A stretch of 64,000 bases of DNA from Firmicutes bacterium AM55-24TS (GTDB lineage: Bacteria > Bacillota > Clostridia > UBA1381), in contig QTVU01000012.1 in the NCBI GenBank assembly GCA_003460745.1, positions 1 to 64,000 on the forward strand, written 5' to 3'. The notes beneath the pieces are model-generated. The model did not search any database. It was not told the DNA's origin and worked only from the letters and a program-made list of their open reading frames with translations. Positions 30,082 to 41,900 of the stretch are shown here, piece by piece; position 1 is the stretch's first letter, and every line of letters starts with the position of its first letter. The position numbers and the translations under genes are program-made.

Positions 30082-33000
30082 ATGAAAAAATTCTTAAGTC
30101 TTGTAACGGCTATTGTAATGACAGTGTCGCTTTGCATTATGCCTGTTTATGCACAGACATATGAGGAAGCTGCAGCAGACGCTCAAAATGCGGAAATTAA
30201 CTATAATCGTTCTGTGCCTCTTGAGGTCAAGGGAAATAAAATAGTTAAGCAGGGAACAGATGAAATGGTAGTTCTTCGTGGTGTAAATGTTCCGAGTATG
30301 GACTGGGGTATGGCAGAACATCTATTTGAGTCTATGACAATGGTCTATGATAGCTGGGGAGCTAATCTGATACGTTTGCCAATAAATCCTAAATATTGGA
30401 AAAACGGCAGCGTATGGGACGAAAAAAACTTAACAAAGGAACAATATCAGAAATATATTGATGATATGGTTAAAGCTGCACAGGCGAGAGGTAAGTATAT
30501 AATTCTTGATTGTCACAGATATGTTATGCCACAACAAGACGATCTTGATATGTGGAAAGAACTTGCTGTTAAGTACGGCAATAACAGTGCGGTACTTTTC
30601 GGTCTTTTGAATGAACCACATGATATAAAACCGGTAGGAGTTGAAAAACCAACTACAGTGGAACAATGGGACGTGTGGTATAATGGCGGACAAATTATAG
30701 TTGGCGGTGAAGAAGTAACTGCTATAGGTCATCAACAACTTCTAAACGAAATTCGCAAACAAGGTGCAAATAATATCTGTATAGCCGGTGGTCTGAACTG
30801 GGCATTTGATATAAGCGGTTTTGCTGATGGCTATAATGAACGCCCAAATGGATATAGACTAATAGATACGGCGGAAGGCCATGGCGTTATGTATGACTCT
30901 CACGCATATCCGGTTAAGGGTGCAAAAACCGCATGGGATACGATAATAGGTCCGGTAAGACGTGTTGCACCGGTGATTATAGGTGAATGGGGATGGGACT
31001 CATCCGACAAGAACATATCGGGCGGAGACTGCACAAGCGATATATGGATGAATCAGATTATGAACTGGATGGACGATACTGACAATCAGTATGACGGAAT
31101 TCCTGTAAACTGGACAGCATGGAATCTGCATATGAGTTCATCGCCGAAAATGCTCTATTCATGGGATTATAAGACTACGGCATATAACGGTACTCATATA
31201 AAGAATCGCTTACTTTCATACAACACTGCACCGGAAAAGCTTGACGGTGTATATTCAACAGATTTCAGCACAGACGATGTATTCAGAAGCTATACTGCTC
31301 CATCGGGTAAGGCTTCGATTAAATATTCTGATGAAAGCGGAAATGTAGCGATAACACCTGCGGCGGCGAATTGGTATGCAACACTGAATTTCCCGTTTGA
31401 TTGGGATTTAAATGGAATTCAGACAATAACAATGGATATTTCCGCAGCAACTGCTGGAAGTGTAAATATAGGTCTTTATGGTTCTGATATGGAAGTATGG
31501 ACTAAAGCTGTAGATGTAAACACTGAAGTTCAAACAGTAACAATAGGCATAAATGAACTTGTGAAACAGGGTAATCCGCAGACTGACGGTAAGCTTGACG
31601 CCGCTCTTTCCGGCATATATTTTGGAGCCGCTACGGCAGATACGGGATCTATAACTATTGATAATGTAAAAATTGTAAAACTCGCTACACCTGTTTATAC
31701 TGCCAATACATATCCTCATAAGGATATGGGAGAGGAAAGCTATATTGATATAGATACGACTGGCTTTAAAAAACAGACTACGGCGTGGAATTCCAAATTT
31801 ACGGGAACAACAATGCAAATTACGGATGCGAATGTCTTAAACATAAATGGTGAGACAACAAAAACAAAATGTGTGACATATACAAGAGATGCAACTGATA
31901 CTGAGGGTTGCAGAGCAAAATTTGACCTTAATACTGTTCCGTCTATGGATGCCAAGTATTTTACTATCGATATCAAAGGTAATGGTATTGCACAGAAGCT
32001 GACAGTAAGTTTAAGCGGACTGGCATATATTACTGTAAATATGGCAGAGGGCGATACCGATTGGCATCAATATATATACAGTTTAGAAGGTAATGTTGAA
32101 TACCCTGAAGATATAACATATGTTCAGATTTCAGCAGACACGCGAACAACTGCCGAATTTTACATTGATAATATTGGCTTCTCAAACACAAAGCCGGAAC
32201 GTCTGATTCCGTATCCGGAAAAGACATTTGTTTATGATTTTGCTACTTATAATAAGAACACCACAAAATATGAGGCAGCAATATCCACAGAATCCGGAAG
32301 TGAGGGAGATACAATCGTTGCGACTAAAGAAGAAGGCGGGCTTGGATTTGATTCAAAAGCACTTGAGGTGAAATATTCAAGAAACGGAAACACACCGTCA
32401 AAGGCAAAGGTGGTTTATTCACCGAATGATTTCTTTAAAGGAAATGTAAATGACGATGAGCGTACTGCTAACCGTGCTACTTTAAAAGCTGATATGGAAT
32501 ATATGACAGACTTTGTGTTTTATGGAAAATCTACAAGCGGCAAGAATGAAAAGATAAATGTTGGGGTGATTGACACAGCAAGTGCGATGACTACTTATAC
32601 AGACACTAAGGAATTCACTTTGACGACGGAGTGGAAACAATTTCGAGTTCCGTTTGATGAGTTTAAGATACTTGATGGAGGAAGCAATCTTGATTGTGCA
32701 CGCGTAAGAGGTTTTATATTTTCTTCTGCTGAAAACAGTGGGGAAGGTTCATTCATGATTGATAATATAACTCATACAAGCATAAAAGGTGATATAGAAT
32801 GGGGCTTACCAACTCCTACTCCTGAACCGACGCCTACTCCGCTACCGGACCCTGTAACTGTTACAACGGCAGAGCAGCTTGCAGCGATTACAAGCACTGA
32901 GGGAAATATAATTCTTGGAGCAGATATAGACCTTGGCACAACAGGCTTTACGACAAAAAGTGTGACACATCTTGACCTTAACGGTCATACATTGACATCT

Positions 33001-36000
33001 TCGGGACCGTTCGTAGTGGACCCAAGACACGAAATAACGATTGTTGACACAGGAAGCACCAAAGGTGCCATTATAAATACAGGTACAACGCAAACCTCTT
33101 ATGGAATAAGAGGTACAACAGAAGCAGCGACAATAAATATTGACGGTGCAGAAATTGATGCGGGAGGTCAAGCGATATTGATTAATGTTGCAGGACGAAA
33201 GTGCAATATAAAGGACGCAGTAATTAACGGGGGCAGCTATGCCATAAACGTAGGAACGAACGGCGGTGAGATTAATATTGATAATGCTCTTATAAATAAT
33301 AAAGCGGATTATAAAGGCTACGCACTTTATTTGCAGGGCGGTATTGCCATTATAGATGACGGAACATTTGGCTATAACGGAACCACAAACACTCTTCTTG
33401 TAGCACGTTCAAGTGAGTTGACAATTAATGGCGGCACATTCACAAATCCAAACAGTGGAAGAGGTGCTATAGTTACAGATAAACAATTTGTAGGTACTGT
33501 TACGATTAATGGAGGTGTTTTTGAGAATACAAATGCCGGAGGGTACAGTATCCTCGATAGCAATGAGGGCTATCAGTCTATAGACGCAGAAACAAGTGAG
33601 ATTATAGCGTCACCGGTAATAAATATTAATGATGGAACATTCAAATCGGCAATAGGAAAAACAAAGTCAACAAACTCATCAGCAACTGAAATATCTATAA
33701 AAGGTGGGCAGTTTGCCGCAGACCCGACTGTGCTGTATCCAAATTGTATAGATACAGATATATATAGTATAACAAAGGTTGCCGAAGGCAAGTATGTTGT
33801 GACGAAAAAAGGGGTGGAACCAACACCGGAACCGACACCGGAGCCGGTAGCAAAAATTGTATCGAGTATTGAGGAAATTAACACTCTTACAGCGTCTGAT
33901 GATTATGTAAAGTTGGGTGCAGATATTGATTTGGGAACATCAAGTATAAAGACAAAGTGTGCAATGCGTCTTGACCTTAATGGACATACATTGAGTGGAG
34001 GCGGCTCAACGGTCATAGAAGCAATGTATAACCTTACAGTTGTTGATACAGGTACAACAAAAGGCACAATCAAGAATGTTAATACATCAACTTCTTATGG
34101 TATAAAATTTGCAGTAAAAGATGCAGTTCTTACCATTGACGGAGCAAAAGTTGAGGCAATGAGTCAAGCGATAATGTTAAGCGGTACGGGTTCAATACTT
34201 CATTTAAAAGATTCTGTAATTAACGGAAATAGCTATGCGGTAAACCTTTCAAACGGTATTATAAATATTGAAAATACCGTTATAAATGATGATTCTGAAT
34301 ATAAGGGCTATGCTCTGTCAGTTGCCAATGGTACCGCGGTGATAAATAGTGGAATATTCAATTATAACGGGAATATGAGCAGTATTACCTTCTCGGGTTC
34401 AAGCGAAATTACAATAAACGGCGGAACTTTTAAGAATTCTGTTAGTAAAAGAGGTGCGATTAACACTGTAAAGGGCTTTTCCGGAACTCTTACAATAAAC
34501 GGAGGCACTTTTGAAAATACCGCAGAGAATAACGGTTACAGTATTCTTGATGGTGATGAAGCCACTACAGAAACAGTGCCGGTAATAAATATCACGGGCG
34601 GAACGTTTAAATCTACTATTGGTGCGACAAAGCCCGCTAACACAACAACGGTCATCACTATTTCCGGCGGAACATATTCATTTGACCCGACAAGCTATGT
34701 TACCGACACGGAAACATACAGAGTTATTGATAACGGCGATGGTACATACAAAGTAGCTCCGAATTCACAGGTGTATTCTGTCACACTTAATGCGTGCGGC
34801 GGAAGTGAAGTAATGGTTGAGGATTTTAAGGAAGAAAATATCCCTGATAATGGTATTGAACTTCCTATACCAACAAAAGCCGGATACAAATTTGACGGCT
34901 GGTACACTGAAGAAAACAATGGCAGTCAGGTTAATGGGATAACAAAAGACAATCTGTCTGACATCTTTAGAAACGAAGCAACAGTCACATTATATGCACA
35001 CTGGACTCTGTTAAATTATACGATAACTTACGAGGGACTTAATGATGCAACAAACACCAATCCGTCAAACTATACGGTTGAAACTGAGGCAATAACTCTT
35101 GCCGCTCCCGGTACAAGAAAGGGATATACATTTGGCGGTTGGTACACTGATGTTGAATACCAAAACAAGATAGAAATAATCGAACAAGGCACGACGGGAA
35201 ATAAAATATTATATGCAAAATGGGATGAAATAGCGTCAGGAAGTATTACCGCAAGCTTTGTATCAACGGGAACAATTCCGTCAGATATAGTACAAGGTAC
35301 GATAAATGTGACAGAAAAGGCATATGAAAATGATGAAGTTTCATTTATGGTTACGCTTCCTAAGGGATATACGTTGGAAAATGTTTTGTGTACTGCTGAC
35401 GGAGAAAATTTAAACACTATTACAGAAGAAAATGGCAGCTATACATTCATAATGCCAGGTAAAAATGTTACGATAACAGTGAATGTACGTCCGATACAGT
35501 ATACAATTAATCTGGATTTGCAAGAGGGTACAGGTACAACAACGACTATATACGGCAGTGTTGAAAATTTACCCGTTTTACCGAATGACAATCCGAAAAA
35601 ACAAGGATATAACTTCAAGGGCTGGTTTGATGCACCGACAAAAGGAACTGTAATTACGATGGATAATCTTAATACCGCTTCAAATATGCTTGCACTGTTC
35701 GGAAATAATACAGAGCTTACAATTTATGCTCAGTATACAGAAGTGGGTAATTTTGTAGTTATATACTCTGCGGTAGGAGCGGATGAGGAAACAATTCCTA
35801 CTGATAACACCCAATATAATATTGCGGAAACATCGATAATTAAAATTCCTAATCAAGAACCAAAAAAATTAGGATATACATTTGAAGGCTGGAAGACAGG
35901 CACTGATGACACGGTTTATAAATATGGTACACAGAATGACACATATACAGTCCCAAATGATATAAACGGTGCTATTACATTTATTGCACAATGGTCAATA

Positions 36001-36513
36001 AATGAATATGAGATTACATATGAGCTCAATGGCGGAATAAATGCCGAAAATGCTCCTGTATCGTATACTATTGAAACAGATACGATAACATTGCCAGTTC
36101 CGACAAAGGATGGCTATAACTTCGAGGGATGGTATACAGATGCTGCATTTGAAAATGCAGTTGCAGCTATTGCCAAGGGTTCCGTTGGTGATATGGTTTT
36201 ATATGCAAAATGGTCGGAAAAAGATATGGCTGTATATAAGATAAACAACTATGAAAAAGGAAATGTAAGCGTAAGAAAGCGTACAGACACAGATGATAGC
36301 TCAAGCGTTGTAATAGTTGCATTTTATAAAACATTAAACAATAATTCTGTCTTGATTAAGACGTCAATAGCCGAAATAGGAGCTATTGAAAAAGGTGATG
36401 ATATATCAAAGACAGTGGAAGAACCGGAGGACTATTCTTATGCAAAAGTATTTATGTGGAATGACTTAAATGGAATGATGCCACGTTGTAATTCGCCGAA
36501 GATGGATAAATAA
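30082..36513 (+). CDS. Secreted multidomain GH5, probable endo-xanthanase
   Basis: A 2143-residue secreted enzyme; the ATG at 30082 follows AAAGGG. Order: signal peptide (ends near VYAQT); GH5 barrel (about 45-385) with acid/base E178 in GLLNEPHDI and nucleophile E302 in VIIGEWGWD; three CBM-like modules (about 390-535, 540-700, 713-903); two beta-helix-like NGGTF/NGGxF repeat domains (about 926-1243 and 1256-1559) separated by PTPEP linkers; five Listeria-Bacteroides (InlB B-type) repeats with GYxFxGW motifs (about 1563-2043); and a C-terminal domain. GH5, three CBMs and Listeria-Bacteroides repeats match, from memory, the xanthan-backbone GH5 of Ruminococcaceae UCG-13. It has its own regulated promoter and leader. 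No cell-wall anchor is obvious. Confidence 0.88.
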   Translation: MKKFLSLVTAIVMTVSLCIMPVYAQTYEEAAADAQNAEINYNRSVPLEVKGNKIVKQGTDEMVVLRGVNVPSMDWGMAEHLFESMTMVYDSWGANLIRLPINPKYWKNGSVWDEKNLTKEQYQKYIDDMVKAAQARGKYIILDCHRYVMPQQDDLDMWKELAVKYGNNSAVLFGLLNEPHDIKPVGVEKPTTVEQWDVWYNGGQIIVGGEEVTAIGHQQLLNEIRKQGANNICIAGGLNWAFDISGFADGYNERPNGYRLIDTAEGHGVMYDSHAYPVKGAKTAWDTIIGPVRRVAPVIIGEWGWDSSDKNISGGDCTSDIWMNQIMNWMDDTDNQYDGIPVNWTAWNLHMSSSPKMLYSWDYKTTAYNGTHIKNRLLSYNTAPEKLDGVYSTDFSTDDVFRSYTAPSGKASIKYSDESGNVAITPAAANWYATLNFPFDWDLNGIQTITMDISAATAGSVNIGLYGSDMEVWTKAVDVNTEVQTVTIGINELVKQGNPQTDGKLDAALSGIYFGAATADTGSITIDNVKIVKLATPVYTANTYPHKDMGEESYIDIDTTGFKKQTTAWNSKFTGTTMQITDANVLNINGETTKTKCVTYTRDATDTEGCRAKFDLNTVPSMDAKYFTIDIKGNGIAQKLTVSLSGLAYITVNMAEGDTDWHQYIYSLEGNVEYPEDITYVQISADTRTTAEFYIDNIGFSNTKPERLIPYPEKTFVYDFATYNKNTTKYEAAISTESGSEGDTIVATKEEGGLGFDSKALEVKYSRNGNTPSKAKVVYSPNDFFKGNVNDDERTANRATLKADMEYMTDFVFYGKSTSGKNEKINVGVIDTASAMTTYTDTKEFTLTTEWKQFRVPFDEFKILDGGSNLDCARVRGFIFSSAENSGEGSFMIDNITHTSIKGDIEWGLPTPTPEPTPTPLPDPVTVTTAEQLAAITSTEGNIILGADIDLGTTGFTTKSVTHLDLNGHTLTSSGPFVVDPRHEITIVDTGSTKGAIINTGTTQTSYGIRGTTEAATINIDGAEIDAGGQAILINVAGRKCNIKDAVINGGSYAINVGTNGGEINIDNALINNKADYKGYALYLQGGIAIIDDGTFGYNGTTNTLLVARSSELTINGGTFTNPNSGRGAIVTDKQFVGTVTINGGVFENTNAGGYSILDSNEGYQSIDAETSEIIASPVININDGTFKSAIGKTKSTNSSATEISIKGGQFAADPTVLYPNCIDTDIYSITKVAEGKYVVTKKGVEPTPEPTPEPVAKIVSSIEEINTLTASDDYVKLGADIDLGTSSIKTKCAMRLDLNGHTLSGGGSTVIEAMYNLTVVDTGTTKGTIKNVNTSTSYGIKFAVKDAVLTIDGAKVEAMSQAIMLSGTGSILHLKDSVINGNSYAVNLSNGIINIENTVINDDSEYKGYALSVANGTAVINSGIFNYNGNMSSITFSGSSEITINGGTFKNSVSKRGAINTVKGFSGTLTINGGTFENTAENNGYSILDGDEATTETVPVINITGGTFKSTIGATKPANTTTVITISGGTYSFDPTSYVTDTETYRVIDNGDGTYKVAPNSQVYSVTLNACGGSEVMVEDFKEENIPDNGIELPIPTKAGYKFDGWYTEENNGSQVNGITKDNLSDIFRNEATVTLYAHWTLLNYTITYEGLNDATNTNPSNYTVETEAITLAAPGTRKGYTFGGWYTDVEYQNKIEIIEQGTTGNKILYAKWDEIASGSITASFVSTGTIPSDIVQGTINVTEKAYENDEVSFMVTLPKGYTLENVLCTADGENLNTITEENGSYTFIMPGKNVTITVNVRPIQYTINLDLQEGTGTTTTIYGSVENLPVLPNDNPKKQGYNFKGWFDAPTKGTVITMDNLNTASNMLALFGNNTELTIYAQYTEVGNFVVIYSAVGADEETIPTDNTQYNIAETSIIKIPNQEPKKLGYTFEGWKTGTDDTVYKYGTQNDTYTVPNDINGAITFIAQWSINEYEITYELNGGINAENAPVSYTIETDTITLPVPTKDGYNFEGWYTDAAFENAVAAIAKGSVGDMVLYAKWSEKDMAVYKINNYEKGNVSVRKRTDTDDSSSVVIVAFYKTLNNNSVLIKTSIAEIGAIEKGDDISKTVEEPEDYSYAKVFMWNDLNGMMPRCNSPKMDK

Positions 36514-36543
36514 TATAACAAAACATCTAAATATTAATTTATA

Positions 36544-36640
36544 AACAGAACATATAACCGACTGTAAATTCTTATCTTAAAAAACGTTACCCATGTCAAA
36601 CTAAATGGAATTTTGTGTCGTTTGTATGTTCTGTTTGTTA
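36544..36640 (+). terminator. Possible long-stem terminator
   Basis: AACAGAACATA (36544-36554) and TATGTTCTGTT (36625-36635) are exact complements 70 bases apart, and T-rich sequence follows. It may close transcription of the GH5 gene. The rest of the 36514-36818 gap is AT-rich and shows only a weak TATAAT-like box near 36710 for the next gene. Confidence 0.35.
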
Positions 36641-36818
36641 TTTATTATAAAATAAATTAAAAACGTGCAAATATTATACCAAATCAGAGTGGTTTTTCTA
36701 TATACCCAATATAATTTATAGTGACAAAACGGATTAGCCATATCCGTAAAAGTGTATAAACTCTATGTTTTTCAGTGTTTTGCACATGGCTATTATAAAT
36801 ATCAAAGGAGTGAAAATA

Positions 36819-37769
36819 GTGTCAGAACTTTATCCTGTTCGCCTTATTCCTGTTTTTAAGGATTATCTCTGGGGTGGAACAAAATTAAAAACTGTGTTTA
36901 ATAAAAAATCAGAACTGAATATACTGGCAGAAAGTTGGGAACTATCGGCTAATAAGGACGGTCAAAGTATAATAGCCAATGGTAAATATCAAGGATATGG
37001 CTTGAAAGAGTACATAGATATAGTTGGAAAGGAAATTGTAGGTACAAAAGGTCTTGCCCTTGACGATTTTCCAATACTTATAAAGTTTATAGATGCAAAA
37101 AAGAATTTGTCTGTGCAGGTTCATCCCGATGACGAGTATGCCACTTGCCATGACGGTGCAAATGCTAAGACAGAAATGTGGTACATACTCGATTGCAATG
37201 TTGGTGCATATCTGTATTACGGATTTAAAAAAGATATTACAAAGCAGGAATATCAAGATGCAATCAGAAGCAATACAATAACAGATGTACTTAATAAGGT
37301 GCCTGTTCACAAAGGAGATGTATTTTTCATACCTGCGGGAACTGTACATGCGATAGGAGCGGGAATTCTTATATGTGAAATACAACAGAATTCCAATACG
37401 ACTTATCGTGTATATGATTATGATAGACGCGATAAGGACGGGAATAAAAGAGAATTACATATTAGAGAAGCTCTTGAATCTTCAAATTTGAAAAAATCTA
37501 CTTATTCAAATTCTGTGCTTGATGGTGATGATATTATTTTGACTCAATGTGATTATTTCACCGTTCGTCGACTGAAAGTACAAAATAGAGTGCAGCTTAG
37601 AATTGATAAAACAAGCTTTCATTCACTTATAATTACAGACGGAAGCGGGGAATTGTATATGGGTGGAGAGATTCTTAAACTGAATAAGGGAGATAGTATA
37701 TTTATCCCCGCTCAAAATAATGAATATACTGTTAGCGGACCTTGTGAAATTATATTATCATTTTTATAA
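36819..37769 (+). CDS. manA: Mannose-6-phosphate isomerase, class I
   Basis: A 316-residue cytoplasmic zinc enzyme that converts mannose-6-phosphate to fructose-6-phosphate. Zinc ligands are visible in QVHPDDEYA (Gln and His), KTEMWYI (Glu) and PAGTVHAIGAG (His). The length matches the short bacterial ManA form. The GTG at 36819 is chosen because AAAGGAG lies eight bases upstream and the family's N-terminus, LYPVRLIPVFKDYLWGG, follows. With the ROK kinase 37 bases downstream it routes mannose released by the GH38 into glycolysis or the phosphoketolase path. Confidence 0.93.
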   Translation: MSELYPVRLIPVFKDYLWGGTKLKTVFNKKSELNILAESWELSANKDGQSIIANGKYQGYGLKEYIDIVGKEIVGTKGLALDDFPILIKFIDAKKNLSVQVHPDDEYATCHDGANAKTEMWYILDCNVGAYLYYGFKKDITKQEYQDAIRSNTITDVLNKVPVHKGDVFFIPAGTVHAIGAGILICEIQQNSNTTYRVYDYDRRDKDGNKRELHIREALESSNLKKSTYSNSVLDGDDIILTQCDYFTVRRLKVQNRVQLRIDKTSFHSLIITDGSGELYMGGEILKLNKGDSIFIPAQNNEYTVSGPCEIILSFL

Positions 37770-37806
37770 AATTTTAAACAAACTTAAGGAATGGAGTGAT
37801 TTATAG

Positions 37807-38751
37807 ATGAAGTATTATATAGGAATAGATTTAGGTGGAACTAACATCGCTGCAGGAATTGTTGATAAAACAGGAAAAATTATTGCAAAGGATAGTGTTC
37901 CTACTTTGAATACACGTCCGATAGAAGCGATAATGCTTGATATGACTAAATTGTGTAAAACACTTTTAGATAAGTCGCAGATGGACATTAATAAGATTGA
38001 AGCAGTTGGCATTGGGTGTCCGGGAACGGTGGACAATAAAAATGGTATAATATCGTATTCAAATAATATCCCGATGAAGAATGTGCCAATGCGTAAATTT
38101 ATGGAGAAACAACTTAATATTTCAGTGAATCTTGAAAATGACGCAAATGCAGCTGCCTTGGGCGAATATACGGCAAATGGACATAATGCTTCAAGCTATA
38201 TTCTAATAACACTTGGTACAGGTATAGGCGGTGGTGCAGTTATTAACAGTAAAATTTATAGAGGATTTAACGGTGTAGGAATAGAACCGGGACATATGAC
38301 ACTTATAAACGGTGGTGAAAGGTGTACTTGTGGGAAACACGGCTGCTGGGAAACATATGGTTCTGTAACTGCTCTCATAAATCAGACTAAATTAAAAATG
38401 ACTGACAATCCGGACAGCTTAATGCATAAAATTTCGGGGAAATTCGGTGAAGTAAATGGCAGAGTGGCTTTTGAGGCGGCAAAAGCAGGTGATAAGGCAG
38501 GGTTGGAAGTGGTTGAGAAATATACAGAATATGTTGCTGACGGTATAACAAGTGTCATAAATATTTTTGAACCTGAGATTTTGGTTATTGGTGGCGGAAT
38601 AAGCAAAGAAGGGGAATATCTTTTGAATCCAATCAGAAAATTTGTTGAAATAAATGAATTCAATAAATATAGACCAAAGACAAAAATTGAAATTGCATCT
38701 TTGAATAATGATGCAGGAATTATAGGTGCTGCCTTAAGTGCGAATAGATAA
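37807..38751 (+). CDS. ROK-family sugar kinase (glucokinase or mannokinase)
   Basis: A 314-residue cytoplasmic kinase. It has the ATP-binding start GIDLGGTNIAAG, the sugar-site ENDANAAALGEY, the phosphate motif GTGIGGG and the ROK zinc motif CTCGKHGCWE. There is no N-terminal helix-turn-helix, so it is a kinase and not a ROK repressor. It should phosphorylate glucose, mannose or both, which this pathway releases together. It lies directly after manA and is followed by a bidirectional terminator. Which sugar it prefers cannot be told from sequence. Confidence 0.9.
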   Translation: MKYYIGIDLGGTNIAAGIVDKTGKIIAKDSVPTLNTRPIEAIMLDMTKLCKTLLDKSQMDINKIEAVGIGCPGTVDNKNGIISYSNNIPMKNVPMRKFMEKQLNISVNLENDANAAALGEYTANGHNASSYILITLGTGIGGGAVINSKIYRGFNGVGIEPGHMTLINGGERCTCGKHGCWETYGSVTALINQTKLKMTDNPDSLMHKISGKFGEVNGRVAFEAAKAGDKAGLEVVEKYTEYVADGITSVINIFEPEILVIGGGISKEGEYLLNPIRKFVEINEFNKYRPKTKIEIASLNNDAGIIGAALSANR

Positions 38752-38862
38752 ATAATATATAGTATAGAAGCAAATATTAATATTTGTACATAAAATATAG
38801 ATAAATGTAGATAAATGTAGTGTATTTTGTATTAAAGAAAGTGCAGATAGACAGTTAAATAC

Positions 38863-38902
38863 AAAAGAACCGACCTTTCAACTATGAAGGTCGGTTCTTT
38901 TA
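38863..38902 (+). terminator. Bidirectional terminator
   Basis: AAAGAACCGACCTT and AAGGTCGGTTCTTT form a 14-bp stem with A and T tracts on both sides. It lies between the convergent ROK kinase and rhamnogalacturonan lyase genes and serves both. Confidence 0.9.
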
Positions 38903-38923
38903 TATTGCAATAATGCTATTGTA

Positions 38924-41900
38924 TTAATTTGTTATTTCAACCGGTGTTAGGTTGTTATCCCAAAGGAATATTTTTATACTATCGTTTTCTGCTATGTTTA
39001 ATGATGAAATATCAATGGTTGAAATTTCGTCAGCTTTAAGAGAACAATGCTCTTTTTTGATACCGTCAAGAGTTCCGTTTTCTGCGTATGATACTACATA
39101 ACAGTCTACATCTGTATCATGGTTAGAATATATTTTTACCGTTTTTGATGCTTTGTTATAACTTGAACCGTATACCGAAAGAGTACCGTTTACATATTCA
39201 ATGTTATAATTATTTTTAACATCCGATGTAAATGTACAATCTGTCGGGGTGATAACATATGTACCGACGTCACTGTCTTTTGTGTACTCACATGAGAATA
39301 TTGTATCAAGTTCGTCATCACCGATAAGACCTGATGAAGTAAATTTGTATGCAGGCACGACTGAATTTACGTTTGTACTCATATTTTCAGCAGTAATCGT
39401 AAGGTCTGCTTTATCTATTGTAAAAGGAACTTCTGTCGAACCAACATATTCTAAGTTGTCGCTCGGTACTTTTACAACAAGTTTGTAGTCACCTGCGTTT
39501 ATCGGAGCAGAGTCAAGTGTTATGCCGTCAGCAGTCTGCCAGATGTAATCAAATTCACCGTCATAATCTGCACTTTCTGCTGTGCCGCTATACTGAACGG
39601 CAATACCGTCATATGTCTTGTTTTCAACTGTTACACCGTTTATTTCAACCTTTTGCGCTTCTTTTACTGTAAGAGTGCCGTTTACATATGTGATGTCATA
39701 GTTATCCTTGCTGCCCGATGTAAATGTACAATCGGTCGGAATAATAGCATAATCGCCAATCGGACTTTCAACAGTGTAGTCGCATGAGTATGTAGCTGAA
39801 ATTGTATCTCCGTCAACAAGTCCGTCAGCCTTGCATGTAAATTCCGGAGCATTCATGCCGAAAGCAATAGATTTATTTTCAGCCGTAATTGTAAGAGCCG
39901 CTTTGTTTATATTGAACGGAATTTCCTTTGAGCCTGTGTGTGCGAAAGTTTCATCCGATACCTTTACGACAAGCTTGTAGCTGCCTGCGTTTATCGGCGC
40001 ACTGTCAAGCACAGTTCCGTCTGCCTTTTCCCAAATATATTCATAGTCACCGTTGTAGTTGTCGCTTGTCGCTGTGCCGCTGTATTCAATCGGTTTGCCG
40101 TCATACGTCTTATCTTCAACTGTTACGTCGCTTATTTCAACCTTTTCCGCTTCCTTGACTGTTACGTCAAATGTAGCTGAAAAACCTTTGTAGCTAACCG
40201 TTACAGTTTGTGCGCCGACCGTGTTTTTGTCGTAGCCGCTAAGCGTATAAGCCGTAGTGGTTTTTGTTGATTCGTCCTCAAATGTCACGGTAACAACCAT
40301 GCCGTCTGTTTTCAAATCTTGTCCTACATAATATTCCGTAGTTGTCGGTGGGGTAGTGATTTCGAATTTCGTAATTACAGGCTCGGCGACTGTTACGTCA
40401 AATGTAGCCGTTTGATTTCTGTATGTAACGGTTATTGTCTGCGTGCCCGATTTTGTTTTGTCGTAGCCTGTTACGGAATAATCCGATTTTATTACTTCAC
40501 TTTGATTATCGTCATATATAGCTTTTACGCTCATGCCCGATGTATCAAGGCTTTCGCCGTATTTGTATTCAAGTTTTGTCGGCTTTGTAAGTTCAATGCT
40601 CTTTACGGAATTTACATTGACTTCAAATTCTGTCGACAGACCTTGATATGTAACCGTGATTGTCTGTTTTCCTAATTTTGTTTTGTTAAAACCTCTTACC
40701 GAGTAACCGGCGGGAACGGTAATTCTTTGATTATCGGAGGTTACGGCAGTAACGACCATGCCGTCAGTGTTAAGGTCTTGACCTTCAAGGTATGTTGTCT
40801 TTGTAGGAGGTGTTACCTCGATAGACGATATACCGTTTACGGTAACGTCAAAGTTCGCCGAATAATCACCGTATGAAACGGTTACAGTCTGCTTACCGAC
40901 TTTTGTTTTATCATAACCGCTTACCGTATAAGCTGTTGTTCCGACAGACTTGTCGGAATAATTCAATTTTGCAACCATTCCGTCAAGGTTAAGTTCTTCG
41001 CCGAGTGCGTATGATGTTTTTGTCGGAGGAGTAAGAGTCAGTGATGAGATTTTATCTTCATATATTTTCAAATTGTCAAGCTGTATTTTACCTACACCGC
41101 CGTAGAATACGAATTTTTCAAATTTATCGCCTGATGTTGTGACTTTTCTTGAGTCAAGAACATTTCCCGACTTGTCGCTTATAGTCAGGAACAAATCCTT
41201 TTTGCTGTTCACGACAAGATGAATGTTCACCCATTTGCCTATCGGGATATTTGCGTTTTTGTTTACGGATAAATATTGGTCGTATGTAAGCTTATCAGAT
41301 GAGGTTGATAAATATGAATCGGTCACTCCGTAAAGTTGTACATTTGACGTATCGCCTTGATACAAGGCGTCAAAGTCAAATACGAGGTATTTGTTTGCGG
41401 GAATATCGGCAAAGTCCGGTAAGGCTATACTGTCGCCAAACTCTATAATCGGACCTCTGCTTGGATTTGACATTCCGCCTGTTGCTATTTCAAGAGATTT
41501 ATTGCCGTTATCCGTAAGTATTGCAAAGTGAGGGTATGAGTCTGTTTTTTTACCGCTTGTACCCAATGTTAATTTAAACGGTCCTAAGTCTTGAGTTTGT
41601 TTAGTTAATGTTTGACTTTTTAGTGTTATTTGAGAGTCGTCATAGCTTTCAAAGTCGTCATTTACATAGCTTGTAAGTTCACTGTTTACTATTGTAACGG
41701 TGAATGTTGTCGTTTTTCCTCCGTATGAAACGGTTAAGGTGTTTGTACCGACTGTCTGATTATCAAAACCGCTTACGTCAAAGCCGTCCGTTATTGTTTT
41801 TGATGAGTTGTTCGCATAGTTTAGTTTTACAGATAAACCGCTTGTATCAAGTTGTTCGCCTGTAAAGTACGTTGTTTTGCTCGGATTTGAAGCTATTTCA

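Noticed and set aside
36765..36818. Upstream start for the mannose-6-phosphate isomerase
   Set aside because: The extra 18 residues are not part of the family and the good ribosome site lies just before the GTG at 36819.
11055..38751. Reading the locus as a beta-mannan utilisation cluster
   Set aside because: GH5 enzymes plus mannose isomerase suggest it at first. GH88 and GH38 have no role in beta-mannan, and the phosphorylase is of the cellobiose GH94 type, not the GH130 type of mannan pathways.
38800..38825. Short tandem repeat GTAGATAAAT
   Set aside because: Only two copies in an AT-rich spacer; no sign of function.
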